The notes under the pieces: generated by a model
What the model was told of the DNA's origin: nothing
Databases searched by the model: none
What the model saw: the letters and a program-made list of their open reading frames with translations, nothing else
Assembly: GCA_030867875.1 (NCBI GenBank)
Contig: JAOWCC010001751.1
Span: 26,466,369-26,530,368 of the forward strand
Reading direction: 5' to 3'
DNA length: 64,000 nucleotides
Origin: Actinernus sp. WN-2022
Taxonomy: Eukaryota > Cnidaria > Anthozoa > Actiniaria > Actinernidae
Program-made: the position numbers and the translations under genes
Part shown: piece by piece, positions 11,147 to 22,522 of the stretch
Numbering within the stretch: position 1 is the first letter of the stretch
How the letters are laid out: every line of letters starts with the position of its first letter

Positions 11147-11228
11147 GACGAGGTGGCCGAGTGGTTAAGGCGTTGGACTGCTAATCCAATGTGCTCTGCA
11201 CGCGTGGGTTCGAATCCCATCCTCGTCG
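11147..11228 (+). tRNA. tRNA-Ser(GCT)
   Basis: Consensus copy. Confidence 0.93.
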
Positions 11229-11509
11229 AACGTTTGGTTTTATTGCGCATTACGATTGCGAAGATATTTTGGTTCATTATTTCAAGAATTGAAAAACATT
11301 TTCACTCCGATAATGAGCGGAGATTGTGCCGTAAGTTTGAGAAAAGGTCGCGTATGTCCTACCGGGGAAATAAACCTAGCGCACATCTGTTTTACTAACT
11401 TTCATTTTATGTTTACAGCGTTTTTGTTAAATTAAAAGAGAGATTTTTTTATTGAATAGCGTATAGCTATGATGATTATGAAAATAGTACTTTATATTCT
11501 CATATAAAT

Positions 11510-11591
11510 GACGAGGTGACCGAGTGGTTAAGGCGTTGGACTGCTAATCCAATGTGCTCTGCACGCGTGGGTTCGAATCCCATCCTCGTCG
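11510..11591 (+). tRNA. tRNA-Ser(GCT)
   Basis: Consensus except G10 to A. Confidence 0.88.
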
Positions 11592-11872
11592 AATGTTTGG
11601 TTTTATTGCGCATTACGAATGCGAATATATTTTGGTTCATTTTTTCAAGAATTGAAAAACATTTTCACTCCGATAATGAGCGGAGATTGTACCGTAAGTT
11701 TGAGAAAAGGTCGGGTATGTCCTACCGGGAAAATAAACCTAGCGCACATCTGTTTCACTAACTTTCATTTTATGTTTACAGCGTTTTTGTTAAATTAAAA
11801 GAGAGGTTTTTTTATTGATTAGCGTATAGCTATGATGATTATGAAAATAGTACTTTATATTCTCATACAAAT

Positions 11873-11954
11873 GACGAGGTGGCCGAGTGGTTAAGGCGTT
11901 GGACTGCTAATCCAATGTGCTCTGCACGCGTGTGTTCGAATCGCATCCTCGTCG
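11873..11954 (+). tRNA. tRNA-Ser(GCT), compensated T stem
   Basis: T stem GTGTG/CGCAT pairs fully again, with one U-G pair. Confidence 0.85.
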
Positions 11955-12235
11955 AATGTTTGTTTTTATTGCGCATTACGACTGCGAATATATTTTGCTT
12001 CATTATTTCAAGAATTGAATTATGTTTTCGGTCGGATATTGAGCGGGACTTGTGCCGTAGATTTGATAAAAGTTTGTGCATGTTCTACCGGGGAGATCAA
12101 GGTGGCGCTCATCTGTTTTAGTAACTTTCATTCTATGTTCACAGCGTTTTTGTTCGATTAAAAGAGAGTTTTGTTTATTGATTAGCGTATACCTATGATG
12201 ATTATGAAAATAGTACTTTATATTCTCACATAAAT

Positions 12236-12317
12236 GACGAGGTGGCCGAGTGGTTAAGGAGTTGGACTGCTAATCCAATGAGCTCTGCACGCGTGCGTTA
12301 GAATCGCATCCTCGTCG
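12236..12317 (+). pseudogene. Degenerate tRNA-Ser(GCT)
   Basis: T loop TTAGAAT destroys the B box; GGAG in the D arm and GAGC in the variable arm. Confidence 0.7.
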
Positions 12318-12517
12318 AATATTTGGTTTATTGCGCATTACGACTGCGAAGATATTTCGGTTCAATTTTTCAAGAATTGATTTTTTTTGTGCGGTGCCCA
12401 ATGAGTGGTACCGTGGGTGCCAGAAGCTCAATATTCTCTGTTCGTGAAAGATAAGGCGGAAAGCTAATGGCCACTCCTATGCGGCGTTTATTACGACAAA
12501 CAAGCTTCTGGTGAGAG

Positions 12518-12598
12518 GCTTTGGAGTGAAGTGGTTAAGGCGTTGGACTGTTAATTCAATGTATTCTGCACGCGTGGGTTCGAATCCCATCCTCGTCG
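12518..12598 (+). pseudogene. tRNA-Ser-like pseudogene, GTT class
   Basis: GTT anticodon; GTATTC in the variable arm. Confidence 0.88.
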
Positions 12599-12879
12599 AA
12601 CGTTTGGTTTTATTGCGCATTACGACTGCGAATATATTTTGGTTCATTATTTCAAGAATTGAATTATGATTTCGCTCCGATAATGAGCGGGGATTGTGCC
12701 GTAGATTTGATAAAAGGTTGTGCATGTTCTAACCGGGAAATCAATGTAGCGCGCATCTGTTTTAGTAACTTTCATTCAATGTTCACAGCGTTTTTGTTCG
12801 ATTAAAAGAGAGTTTTGTTTATTGATTAGCGTATACCTATGATGATTATGAAAATAGTACTTTATGTTCTCACATAGAT

Positions 12880-12961
12880 GACGAGGTGGCCGAGTGGTTA
12901 AGGCGTTGGACTGCTAATCCAATGTGCTCTGCACGCGTGGGTTCGAATCCGATCCTCGTCG
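12880..12961 (+). tRNA. tRNA-Ser(GCT)
   Basis: Copy of 10784 with the same T-stem mismatch. Confidence 0.8.
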
Positions 12962-13242
12962 AATGTTTGGTTTTATTGCGCATTACGAATGCGAAGATAT
13001 TTTGGTTCATTATTTCAAGAATTGAAAAACAAATTCACTCGGATGATGAGCGGAGATTGTGCCGTAAGTTTGAGAAAAGGTCGCGTATCTCCTACCGGGG
13101 AAATAAACCTAGTGCACATCTGTTTTACTAACTTTCATTTTATGTTTACAGCGTTTTTGTTAAATTAAAAGAGAGTTTTTTTTATTGATTAGCGTATAGC
13201 TATGATGATTATGAAAATAGTACTTTATGTTCTCACATAAAT

Positions 13243-13324
13243 GACGAGGTGGCCGAGTGGTTAAGGCGTTGGACTGCTAATCCAATGTGCTCTGCACGCG
13301 TGGGTTCGAATCCCATCCTCGTCG
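13243..13324 (+). tRNA. tRNA-Ser(GCT)
   Basis: Consensus copy; duplicate of 11147. Confidence 0.93.
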
Positions 13325-13605
13325 AACGTTTGGTTTTATTGCGCATTACGATTGCGAAGATATTTTGGTTCATTATTTCAAGAATTGAAAAACATTTTCA
13401 CTCCGATAATGAGCGGAGATTGTGCCGTAAGTTTGAGAAAAGGTCGCGTATGTCCTACCGGGGAAATAAACCTAGCGCACATCTGTTTTACTAACTTTCA
13501 TTTTATGTTTACAGCGTTTTTGTTAAATTAAAAGAGAGATTTTTTTATTGAATAGCGTATAGCTATGATGATTATGAAAATAGTACTTTATATTCTCATA
13601 TAAAT

Positions 13606-13687
13606 GACGAGGTGACCGAGTGGTTAAGGCGTTGGACTGCTAATCCAATGTGCTCTGCACGCGTGGGTTCGAATCCCATCCTCGTCG
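13606..13687 (+). tRNA. tRNA-Ser(GCT)
   Basis: G10 to A; duplicate of 11510. Confidence 0.88.
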
Positions 13688-13968
13688 AATGTTTGGTTTT
13701 ATTGCGCATTACGAATGCGAATATATTTTGGTTCATTTTTTCAAGAATTGAAAAACATTTTCACTCCGATAATGAGCGGAGATTGTACCGTAAGTTTGAG
13801 AAAAGGTCGGGTATGTCCTACCGGGAAAATAAACCTAGCGCACATCTGTTTCACTAACTTTCATTTTATGTTTACAGCGTTTTTGTTAAATTAAAAGAGA
13901 GGTTTTTTTATTGATTAGCGTATAGCTATGATGATTATGAAAATAGTACTTTATATTCTCATACAAAT

Positions 13969-14050
13969 GACGAGGTGGCCGAGTGGTTAAGGCGTTGGAC
14001 TGCTAATCCAATGTGCTCTGCACGCGTGTGTTCGAATCGCATCCTCGTCG
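13969..14050 (+). tRNA. tRNA-Ser(GCT), compensated T stem
   Basis: GTGTG/CGCAT; duplicate of 11873. Confidence 0.85.
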
Positions 14051-14331
14051 AATGTTTGTTTTTATTGCGCATTACGACTGCGAATATATTTTGCTTCATT
14101 ATTTCAAGAATTGAATTATGTTTTCGGTCGGATATTGAGCGGGACTTGTGCCGTAGATTTGATAAAAGTTTGTGCATGTTCTACCGGGGAGATCAAGGTG
14201 GCGCTCATCTGTTTTAGTAACTTTCATTCTATGTTCACAGCGTTTTTGTTCGATTAAAAGAGAGTTTTGTTTATTGATTAGCGTATACCTATGATGATTA
14301 TGAAAATAGTACTTTATATTCTCACATAAAT

Positions 14332-14413
14332 GACGAGGTGGCCGAGTGGTTAAGGAGTTGGACTGCTAATCCAATGAGCTCTGCACGCGTGCGTTAGAAT
14401 CGCATCCTCGTCG
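14332..14413 (+). pseudogene. Degenerate tRNA-Ser(GCT)
   Basis: Same broken B box as 12236. Confidence 0.7.
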
Positions 14414-14613
14414 AATATTTGGTTTATTGCGCATTACGACTGCGAAGATATTTCGGTTCAATTTTTCAAGAATTGATTTTTTTTGTGCGGTGCCCAATGA
14501 GTGGTACCGTGGGTGCCAGAAGCTCAATATTCTCTGTTCGTGAAAGATAAGGCGGAAAGCTAATGGCCACTCCTATGCGGCGTTTATTACGACAAACAAG
14601 CTTCTGGTGAGAG

Positions 14614-14694
14614 GCTTTGGAGTGAAGTGGTTAAGGCGTTGGACTGTTAATTCAATGTATTCTGCACGCGTGGGTTCGAATCCCATCCTCGTCG
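14614..14694 (+). pseudogene. tRNA-Ser-like pseudogene, GTT class
   Basis: Duplicate of 12518. Confidence 0.88.
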
Positions 14695-14975
14695 AACGTT
14701 TGGTTTTATTGCGCATTACGACTGCGAATATATTTTGGTTCATTATTTCAAGAATTGAATTATGATTTCGCTCCGATAATGAGCGGGGATTGTGCCGTAG
14801 ATTTGATAAAAGGTTGTGCATGTTCTAACCGGGAAATCAATGTAGCGCGCATCTGTTTTAGTAACTTTCATTCAATGTTCACAGCGTTTTTGTTCGATTA
14901 AAAGAGAGTTTTGTTTATTGATTAGCGTATACCTATGATGATTATGAAAATAGTACTTTATGTTCTCACATAGAT

Positions 14976-15057
14976 GACGAGGTGGCCGAGTGGTTAAGGC
15001 GTTGGACTGCTAATCCAATGTGCTCTGCACGCGTGGGTTCGAATCCCATCCTCGTCG
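14976..15057 (+). tRNA. tRNA-Ser(GCT)
   Basis: Consensus copy. Confidence 0.93.
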
Positions 15058-15338
15058 AACGATTGGTTTTATTGCGCATTACGAATGCGAAGATATTTTG
15101 GTTCATTATTTCAAGAATTGAAAAACATTTTCACTCCGATAATGAGCGGAGATTGTACCTTAAGTTTGAGAAAAGGTCGGGTATGTCCTACCGGGAAAAT
15201 AAACCTAGCGCACATCTGTTTCACTAACTTTCATTTTATGTTTACAGCGTTTTTGTTAAATTAAAAGAGAGGTTTTTTTATTGATTAGCGTATAGCTATG
15301 ATGATTATGAAAATAGTACTTTAAATTCTCATATACAT

Positions 15339-15420
15339 GACGAGGTGGCCGAGTGGTTAAGGCGTTGGACTGCTAATCCAATGTGCTCTGCACGCGTGGG
15401 TTCGAATCCCATCCTCGTCG
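15339..15420 (+). tRNA. tRNA-Ser(GCT)
   Basis: Consensus gene followed by the short spacer type; the downstream T run is TTTTCTTTT. Confidence 0.93.
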
Positions 15421-15621
15421 AATGTTTTCTTTTATTGCGCATTACGACTGCGAAGATATTTCGGTTCATTATTTCAAGAATTGATTTTTTTTCCGCGGTG
15501 CCCAATGAGTGGTACCGTGGGTGCAAGAAGCTCAATTTTCTCTATTCGTGAAAGATAAGGCGGAAAGCTAATGGCCACTCCTATGCGGCCTTTATTACGA
15601 CAAACAAGCTTCTGGTGAGAG

Positions 15622-15702
15622 GCTTTGGAGTGAAGTGGTTAAGGCGTTGGACTGTTCATCCAATGTGTTCTGCACGCGTGGGTTCGAATCCCATCCTCGT
15701 CG
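15622..15702 (+). pseudogene. tRNA-Ser-like pseudogene, GTT class
   Basis: Anticodon loop reads CTGTTCA (A38 region changed). Confidence 0.88.
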
Positions 15703-15983
15703 AACGTTTGGTTTTATTGCGCATTACGACTGCGAATATATTTTGGTTCATTATTTCAAGAATTGAATTATGATTTCGCTCCGATAATGAGCGGGGATTG
15801 TGCCGTAGATTTGATAAAAGGTTGTGCATGTTCTAACCGGGAAATCAAGGTAGCGCGCATCTGTTTTAGTAACTTTCATTCAATGTTCACAGCGTTTTTG
15901 TTCGATTAAAAGAGAGTTTTGTTTATTGATTAGCGTATACCTATGATGATTATGAAAATAGTACTTTAAGTTTTCACATAAAT

Positions 15984-16065
15984 GACGAGGTGGCCGAGTG
16001 GTTAAGGCGTTGGACTGCTAATCCAATGTGCTCTGCACGCGTGGGTTCGAATCCCATCCTCGTCG
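15984..16065 (+). tRNA. tRNA-Ser(GCT)
   Basis: Consensus copy. Confidence 0.93.
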
Positions 16066-16346
16066 AACGATTGGTTTTATTGCGCATTACGAATGCGAAG
16101 ATATTTTGGTTCATTATTTCAAGAATTGAAACACATTTTCACTCCGATAATGAGCGGAGATTGTGCCGTAAGTTTGAGAAAAGGTCGGGTATGTCGTACC
16201 GGGGAAATAAACCTAGCGCACATCTGTTTTACTAACTTTCATTTTATATTTACAGTGTTTTTGTTAAATTAAAAGAGAGGTTTTTTTATTGATTAGCGTA
16301 TAGCTATGATGATTATGAAAATAGTACTTTATATTCTCATATAAAT

Positions 16347-16428
16347 GACGAGGTGGCCGAGTGGTTAAGGCGTTGAACTGCTAATCCAATGTCCTCTGCA
16401 CGCGTGGGTTCCAATCCCATCCTCGTCG
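16347..16428 (+). pseudogene. Degenerate tRNA-Ser(GCT)
   Basis: TTGAA/TCCAA mismatch in the anticodon stem, GTCC in the variable arm, T loop TTCCAAT breaks the B box. Confidence 0.7.
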
Positions 16429-16700
16429 AATGTTTTGTTTTATTGCGCATTACGACTGCGAAGATATTTCGGTTCATTATTTCAAGAATTGATTTTTTTT
16501 CCGCGGTGCCCAATGAGTGGTACCGTGGGTGCCAGAAGCTCAATTTTCTCTATTCGTGAAAGATAGAGAAGGTGCCAGAAGCTCAATTTTCTCTATTCGT
16601 GAAAGATAGAGAAATTTTCTCTATTCGTGAAAGATAAGGCGGAAAGCTAATGGCCACTCCTATGCGGCCTTTATTACGACAAACAAGCTTCTGGTGAGAG

Positions 16701-16781
16701 GCTTTGGAGTGAAGTGGTTAAGGCGTTGGACTGTTAATCCAATGTGTTCTGCACGCGTGGGTTCGAATCCCATCTTCGTCG
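16701..16781 (+). pseudogene. tRNA-Ser-like pseudogene, GTT class
   Basis: Acceptor 3' strand CTTCGTC. Confidence 0.88.
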
Positions 16782-17062
16782 AACGTTTGGTTTTATTGCG
16801 CATTACGACTGCGAATATATTTTGGTTCATTATTTCAAGAATTGAAAAACATTTTCACTCCGATAATGAGCGGAGATTGTACCGTAAGTTTGAGAAAAGG
16901 TCGCGTATGTTCTACCGGGAAAATAAACCTAGCGCACATCTGTTTTAGTAACTTTCATTGAATGTTCACAACGTTTTTGTTCGATTAAAAGAGAGTTTTG
17001 TTTATTGATTAGCGTATACCTATGATGATTATGAAAATAGTACTTTATGTTCTCACATAAAT

Positions 17063-17144
17063 GACGAGGTGGCCGAGTGGTTAAGGCGTTGGACTGCTAA
17101 TCCAATGTGCTCTGGACGCGTGGGTTCGAATCCCATCCTCGTCG
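17063..17144 (+). tRNA. tRNA-Ser(GCT)
   Basis: Consensus except GGAC in the variable-arm stem. Confidence 0.88.
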
Positions 17145-17426
17145 AACGTTTGGTTTTATTGCGCATTACGAATGCGAAGATATTTTGGTTCATTATTTCA
17201 AGAATTGAAAAACATTTTCACTCCGATAATGAGCGGCGATTGTGCCGTAAGTTTGAGAAAAGGTCGCGTATGTCCTACCGGGGAAATAAACCTAGCGCAC
17301 ATCTGTTTTACTAACTTTCATTTTATGTTTACAGCGTTTTTGTTAAATTAAAAGAGAGGTTTTTTTTATTGATTAGCGTATAGCTATGATGATTATGAAA
17401 ATAGTACTTTATATTCTCATATAAAT

Positions 17427-17508
17427 GACGAGGTGGCCGAGTGGCTAAGGCGTTGGACTGCTAATCCAATGTGCTCTGCACGCGTGTGTTCGAATCGCAT
17501 CCTCGTCG
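17427..17508 (+). tRNA. tRNA-Ser(GCT), compensated T stem
   Basis: GTGTG/CGCAT; D loop has GGCTAA. Confidence 0.8.
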
Positions 17509-17789
17509 AATGTTTGTTTTTATTGCGCATTACGACTGCGAATATATTTTGCTTCATTATTTCAAGAATTGAATTATGTTTTCGGTCGGATATTGAGCGG
17601 GACTTGTGCCGTAGATTTGATAAAAGTTTGTGCATGTTCTACCGGGGAGATCAAGGTTGCGCTCATCTGTTTTAGTAACTTTCATTCTATGTTCACAGCG
17701 TTTTTGTTCGATTAAAAGAGAGTTTTGTTTATTGATTAGCGTATACCTATGATGATTATGAAAATAGTACTTTATATTCTCACATAAAT

Positions 17790-17871
17790 GACGAGGTGGC
17801 CGAGTTGTTAAGGAGTTGGACTGCTAATCCAATGTGCTCAGCACGCGTGCGTTAGAATCGCATCCTCGTCG
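17790..17871 (+). pseudogene. Degenerate tRNA-Ser(GCT)
   Basis: Broken B box (TTAGAAT) plus D-loop GTTG. Confidence 0.7.
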
Positions 17872-18070
17872 AATATTTGGTTTATTGCGCATTACGACTG
17901 CGAAGATATTTCGGTTCAATTTTTCAAGAATTGATTTTTTTTGCGCGGTGCCCAATGAGTGGTACCGTGGGTGCCAGAAGCTCAATATTCTCTATTCGTG
18001 AAAGATAAGGCGGAAAGCTAATGGCCACTCCTATGCGGCGTTTATTACGAAAACAAGCTTCTGGTGAGAG

Positions 18071-18151
18071 GCTTTGGAGTGAAGTGGTTAAGGCGTTGGA
18101 CTGTTAATCCAATGTGTTCTGCACGCGTGGGTTCGAATCCCATCCTCGTCG
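18071..18151 (+). pseudogene. tRNA-Ser-like pseudogene, GTT class
   Basis: GTT anticodon with an intact anticodon stem TTGGA/TCCAA. Confidence 0.88.
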
Positions 18152-18432
18152 AACGTTTGGTTTTATTGCGCATTACGACTGCGAATATATTTTGGTTCAT
18201 TATTTCAAGAATTGAATTATGATTTCGCTCTGATAATGAGCGGGGATTGTGCCGTAGATTTGATAAAAGGTTGTGCATGTTCTAACCGGGAAATCAAGGT
18301 AGCGCGCATCTGTTTTAGTAACTTTCATTCAATGTTCACAGCGTTTTTGTTCGATTAAAAGAGAGTTTTGTTTATTGATTAGCGTATACCTATGATGATT
18401 ATAAAAATAGTACTTTATGTTCTCACATAAAT

Positions 18433-18514
18433 GACGAGGTGGCCGAGTGGTTAAGGCGTTGGACTGCTAATCCAATGTGCTCTGCACGCGTGGGTTCGAA
18501 TCCCATCCTCGTCG
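18433..18514 (+). tRNA. tRNA-Ser(GCT)
   Basis: Consensus copy. Confidence 0.93.
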
Positions 18515-18795
18515 AACGATTGGTTTTATTGCGCATTACGAATGCGAAGATTTTTTGGTTCATTATTTCAAGAATTGAAAAACATTTTCACTCCGATAAT
18601 GAGCGGAGATTGTACCGTAAGTTTGAGAAAAGGTCGGGTATGTCCTACCGGGAAAATAAACCTAGCGCACATCTGTTTCACTAACTTTCATTTTATGTTT
18701 ACAGCGTTTTTGTTAAATTAAAAGAGAGGTTTTTTTATTGATTAGCGTATAGCTATGATGATTATGAAAATAGTACTTTAAATTCTCATATAAAT

Positions 18796-18877
18796 GACGA
18801 GGTGGCCGAGTGGTTAAGGCGTTGGACTGCTAATCCAATGTGCTCTGCACGCGTGGGTTCGAATCCCATCCTCGTCG
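18796..18877 (+). tRNA. tRNA-Ser(GCT)
   Basis: Consensus gene with short spacer type downstream. Confidence 0.93.
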
Positions 18878-19078
18878 AATGTTTTCTTTTATTGCGCATT
18901 ACGACTGCGAAGATATTTCGGTTCATTATTTCAAGAATTGATTTTTTTTTCGCGGTGCCCAATGAGTGGTACCGTGGGTGCAAGAAGCTCAATTTTCTCT
19001 ATTCGTGAAAGATAAGGCGGAAAGCTAATGGCCACTCCTATGCGGCCTTTATTACGACAAACAAGCTTCTGGTGAGAG

Positions 19079-19159
19079 GCTTTGGAGTGAAGTGGTTAAG
19101 GCGTTGGACTGTTAATCCAATGTGTTCTGCACGCGTGGGTTCGAATCCCATCCTCGTCG
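19079..19159 (+). pseudogene. tRNA-Ser-like pseudogene, GTT class
   Basis: GTT anticodon, foreign 5' end. Confidence 0.88.
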
Positions 19160-19440
19160 AACGTTTGGTTTTATTGCGCATTACGACTGCGAATATATTT
19201 TGGTTCATTATTTCAAGAATTGAATTATGATTTCGCTCCGATAATGAGCGGGGATTGTGCCGTAGATTTGATAAAAGGTTGTGCATGTTCTAACCGGGAA
19301 ATCAAGGTAGCGCGCATCTGTTTTAGTAACTTTCATTCAATGTTCACAGCGTTTTTGTTCGATTAAAAGAGAGTTTTGTTTATTGATTAGCGTATACCTA
19401 TGATGATTATGAAAATAGTACTTTAAGTTCTCACATAAAT

Positions 19441-19522
19441 GACGAGGTGGCCGAGTGGTTAAGGCGTTGGACTGCTAATCCAATGTGCTCTGCACGCGTG
19501 GGTTCGAATCCCATCCTCGTCG
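19441..19522 (+). tRNA. tRNA-Ser(GCT)
   Basis: Consensus copy; its downstream spacer hosts the MITE. Confidence 0.93.
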
Positions 19523-19726
19523 AACGATTGGTTTTATTGCGCATTACGAATGCGAATATATTTTGGTTCATTATTTCAAGAATTGAAAAACATTTTCACT
19601 CCGATAATGAGCGGAGATTGTGCCGTAAGTTTGAGAAAAGGTCGGGTATGTCGTACCGGGGAAATAAACCTAGCGCACATCTGTTTTACTAACTTTCATT
19701 TTATATTTACAGTGTTTTTGTTAAAT

Positions 19727-19963
19727 AGGAGATATTGTAGTTGAGTCTACGAATAGCAGTTTCAGCGGTAGTGACCCAAACGCCTCACTTCAATGTAATG
19801 AAGCGCTATTCAAACTGTGTATCTAAATTAGTCGTGCTTGTTTAGGAGGGTGTTGGTGTCGTGTAAAAATGATGGTTTCAAGGGCGCTTCATTACATTGA
19901 AGTGAGGCGTTCGGGTCAATACCGCTGAAACTGCTATTCGTAGACTCAACTACAATATCTCCT
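19727..19963. mobile_element. MITE with 80-bp terminal inverted repeats
   Basis: A 237-bp element interrupts one array spacer. Its arms 19727-19806 and 19884-19963 are inverted repeats with about two mismatches and start AGGAGATATTG. The centre (77 bp) has no ORF. Comparison with sister spacers (for example near 20998) shows the empty site GTTAAATTAAAAG, so the flanks are either an AT dinucleotide duplication (19725-19726 and 19964-19965) or, if the terminal T/A belongs to the element, no duplication at all. The superfamily is not resolved. It is non-autonomous because it codes for nothing. Confidence 0.9.
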
Positions 19964-20042
19964 ATTAAAAGAGAGGTTTTTTTATTGATTAGCGTATAGC
20001 TATGATGATAATGAAAATAGTACTTTATATTCTCATATAAAT

Positions 20043-20124
20043 GACGAGGTGGCCGAGTGGTTAAGGCGTTGAACTGCTAATCCAATGTCCTCTGCACGCG
20101 TGGGTTCCAATCCCATCCTCGTCG
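20043..20124 (+). pseudogene. Degenerate tRNA-Ser(GCT)
   Basis: Same changes as 16347 (TTGAA stem, GTCC, TTCCAAT loop). Confidence 0.7.
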
Positions 20125-20353
20125 AATGTTTTGTTTTATTGCGCATTACGACTGCGAAGATATTTCGGTTCATTATTTCAAGAATTGATTTTTTTTTCGC
20201 GGTGCCCAATGAGTGGTACCGTGGGTGCCAGAAGCTCAATTTTCTCTATTCGTGAAAGATAGAGAAATTTTCTCTATTCGTGAAAGATAAGGCGGAAAGC
20301 TAATGGCCACTCCTATGCGGCCTTTATTACGACAAACAAGCTTCTGGTGAGAG

Positions 20354-20434
20354 GCTTTGGAGTGAAGTGGTTAAGGCGTTGGACTGTTAATCCAATGTGT
20401 TCTGCACGCGTGGGTTCGAATCCCATCCTCGTCG
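20354..20434 (+). pseudogene. tRNA-Ser-like pseudogene, GTT class
   Basis: GTT anticodon, foreign 5' end. Confidence 0.88.
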
Positions 20435-20715
20435 AACGTTTGGTTTTATTGCGCATTACGACTGCGAATATATTTTGGTTCATTATTTCAAGAATTGAAT
20501 TATGATTTCGCTCCGATAATGAGCGGGGATTGTGCCGTAGATTTGATAAAAGGTTGTGCATGTTCTAACCGGGAAATCAAGGTAGCGCGCATCTGTTTTA
20601 GTAACTTTCATTCAATGTTCACAGCGTTTTTGTTCGATTAAAAGAGAGTTTTGTTTATTGATTAGCGTATACCTATGATGATTATGAAAATAGTACTTTA
20701 AGTTCTCACATAAAT

Positions 20716-20797
20716 GACGAGGTGGCCGAGTGGTTAAGGCGTTGGACTGCTAATCCAATGTGCTCTGCACGCGTGGGTTCGAATCCCATCCTCGTCG
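20716..20797 (+). tRNA. tRNA-Ser(GCT)
   Basis: Consensus copy. Confidence 0.93.
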
Positions 20798-21078
20798 AAC
20801 GATTGGTTTTATTGCGCATTACGAATGCGAAGATATTTTGGTTCATTATTTCAAGAATTGAAAAACATTTTCACTCCGATAATGAGCGGAGATTGTGCCG
20901 TAAGTTTGAGAAAAGGTCGGGTATGTCGTACCGGGGAAATAAACCTAGCGCACATCTGTTTTACTAACTTTCATTTTATATTTACAGTGTTTTTGTTAAA
21001 TTAAAAGAGAGGTTTTTTTATTGATTAGCGTATAGCTATGATGATTATGAAAATAGTACTTTATATTCTCATATAAAT

Positions 21079-21160
21079 GACGAGGTGGCCGAGTGGTTAA
21101 TGCGTTGAACTGCTAATCCAATGTCCTCTGCACGCGTGGGTTCGAATACCATCCTCGTCG
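21079..21160 (+). pseudogene. Degenerate tRNA-Ser(GCT)
   Basis: TTAATGCG in the D arm, TTGAA stem mismatch, T stem CCAAT-type change (ATACCAT); B box loop TTCGAAT kept. Confidence 0.65.
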
Positions 21161-21432
21161 AATGTTTTGTTTTATTGCGCATTACGACTGCGAAGATATT
21201 TCGGTTCATTATTTCAAGAATTGATTTTTTTTTCGCGGTGCCCAATGAGTGGTACCGTGTGTGCCAGAAGCTCAATTTTCTCTATTCGTGAAAGATAGAG
21301 AAGGTGCCAGAAGCTCAATTTTCTCTATTCGTGAAAGATAGAGAAATTTTCTCTATTCGTGAAAGATAAGGCGGAAAGCTAATGGCCACTCCTATGCGGC
21401 CTTTATTACGACAAACAAGCTTCTGGTGAGAG

Positions 21433-21513
21433 GCTTTGGAGTGAAGTGGTTAAGGCGTTGGACTGTTAATCCAATGTGTTCTGCACGCGTGGGTTCGAAT
21501 CCCATCTTCGTCG
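21433..21513 (+). pseudogene. tRNA-Ser-like pseudogene, GTT class
   Basis: Acceptor 3' strand CTTCGTC, as in 16701. Confidence 0.88.
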
Positions 21514-21794
21514 AACGTTTGGTTTTATTGCGCATTACGACTGCGAATATATTTTGGTTCATTATTTCAAGAATTGAATTATGTTTTCGCTCCGATAATG
21601 AGCGGGGATTGTGCCGTAGATTTGATAAAAGGTTGTGCATGTTCTACCCGGGAAATCAAGGTAGCGCGCATCTGTTTTAGTAACTTTCATTGAATGTTCA
21701 CAACGTTTTTGTTCGATTAAAAGAGAGTTTTGTTTATTGATTAGCGTATACCTATGATGATTATGAAAATAGTACTTTATGTTCTCACATAAAT

Positions 21795-21876
21795 GATGAG
21801 GTTGCCGAGTGGTTAAGGCGTTGGACTGCTAATCCTAAGTGCTCTGCACGCGTGGGTTCGAATCCCATCCTCGTCG
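21795..21876 (+). tRNA. tRNA-Ser(GCT), diverged
   Basis: Acceptor GATGAGG (one U-G pair), GTTGCC in the D arm, anticodon stem TTGGA/TCCTA mismatch. Confidence 0.6.
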
Positions 21877-22157
21877 AAGGATTGGTTTTATTGCGCATTA
21901 CGAATGCGAAGATATTTTGGTTCATTATTTCAAGAATTGAAAAACATTTTCACTCCGATAATGAGCGGAGATTATGCCGTAAGTTTGAGAAAAGGTCGGG
22001 TATGTCCTACCGGGGAAATAAACCTAGCGCACATCTGTTTTACTAACTTTCATTTTATGTTTACAGCGTTTTTGTTAAATTAAAAGAGAGGATTTTTTAT
22101 TGATTAGCGTATAGCTATGATGATTATGAAAATAGTACTTTATATTCTCATATAAAT

Positions 22158-22239
22158 GACGAGGTGGCCGAGTGGTTAAGGCGTCGGACTGCTAATCCAA
22201 TGTGCTCTGCACGCGTGGGTTCGAATCCCATCCTCGTCG
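22158..22239 (+). tRNA. tRNA-Ser(GCT)
   Basis: Anticodon stem TCGGA/TCCAA has one mismatch; other arms consensus. Confidence 0.8.
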
Positions 22240-22441
22240 AATGTTTTGTTTTATTGCGCATTACGACTGCGAAGATATTTCGGTTCATTATTTCAAGAAT
22301 TGATTTTTTTGTGCGCGGTGCCCAATGAGTGGTACCGTGGGTGCCAGAAGCTCAATTTTCTCTATTCGTGAAAAATAAGGCGGAAAGCTAATGGCCACTC
22401 CTATGCGGCCTTTATTACGACAAACAAGCTTCTGGTGAGAG

Positions 22442-22522
22442 GCTTTGGTGTGAAGTGGTTAAGGCGTTGGACTGTTAATCCAATGTGCTCTGCACGCGTG
22501 GGTTCGAATCCCATCCTCGTCG
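22442..22522 (+). pseudogene. tRNA-Ser-like pseudogene, GTT class
   Basis: GTT anticodon but a consensus GTGCTC variable arm; 5' part GTGTGAAGTGG. Confidence 0.88.

Larger units (their letters stand above)
10784..14975 (+). repeat. Higher-order repeat, two copies of 2,096 bp
   Basis: The six loci at 10784, 11147, 11510, 11873, 12236 and 12518 recur exactly 2,096 bp later at 12880, 13243, 13606, 13969, 14332 and 14614, with the same private variants in each (for example the CCGAT T stem of the first and the TTAGAAT T loop of the fifth). This is a recent tandem duplication. Confidence 0.93.
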
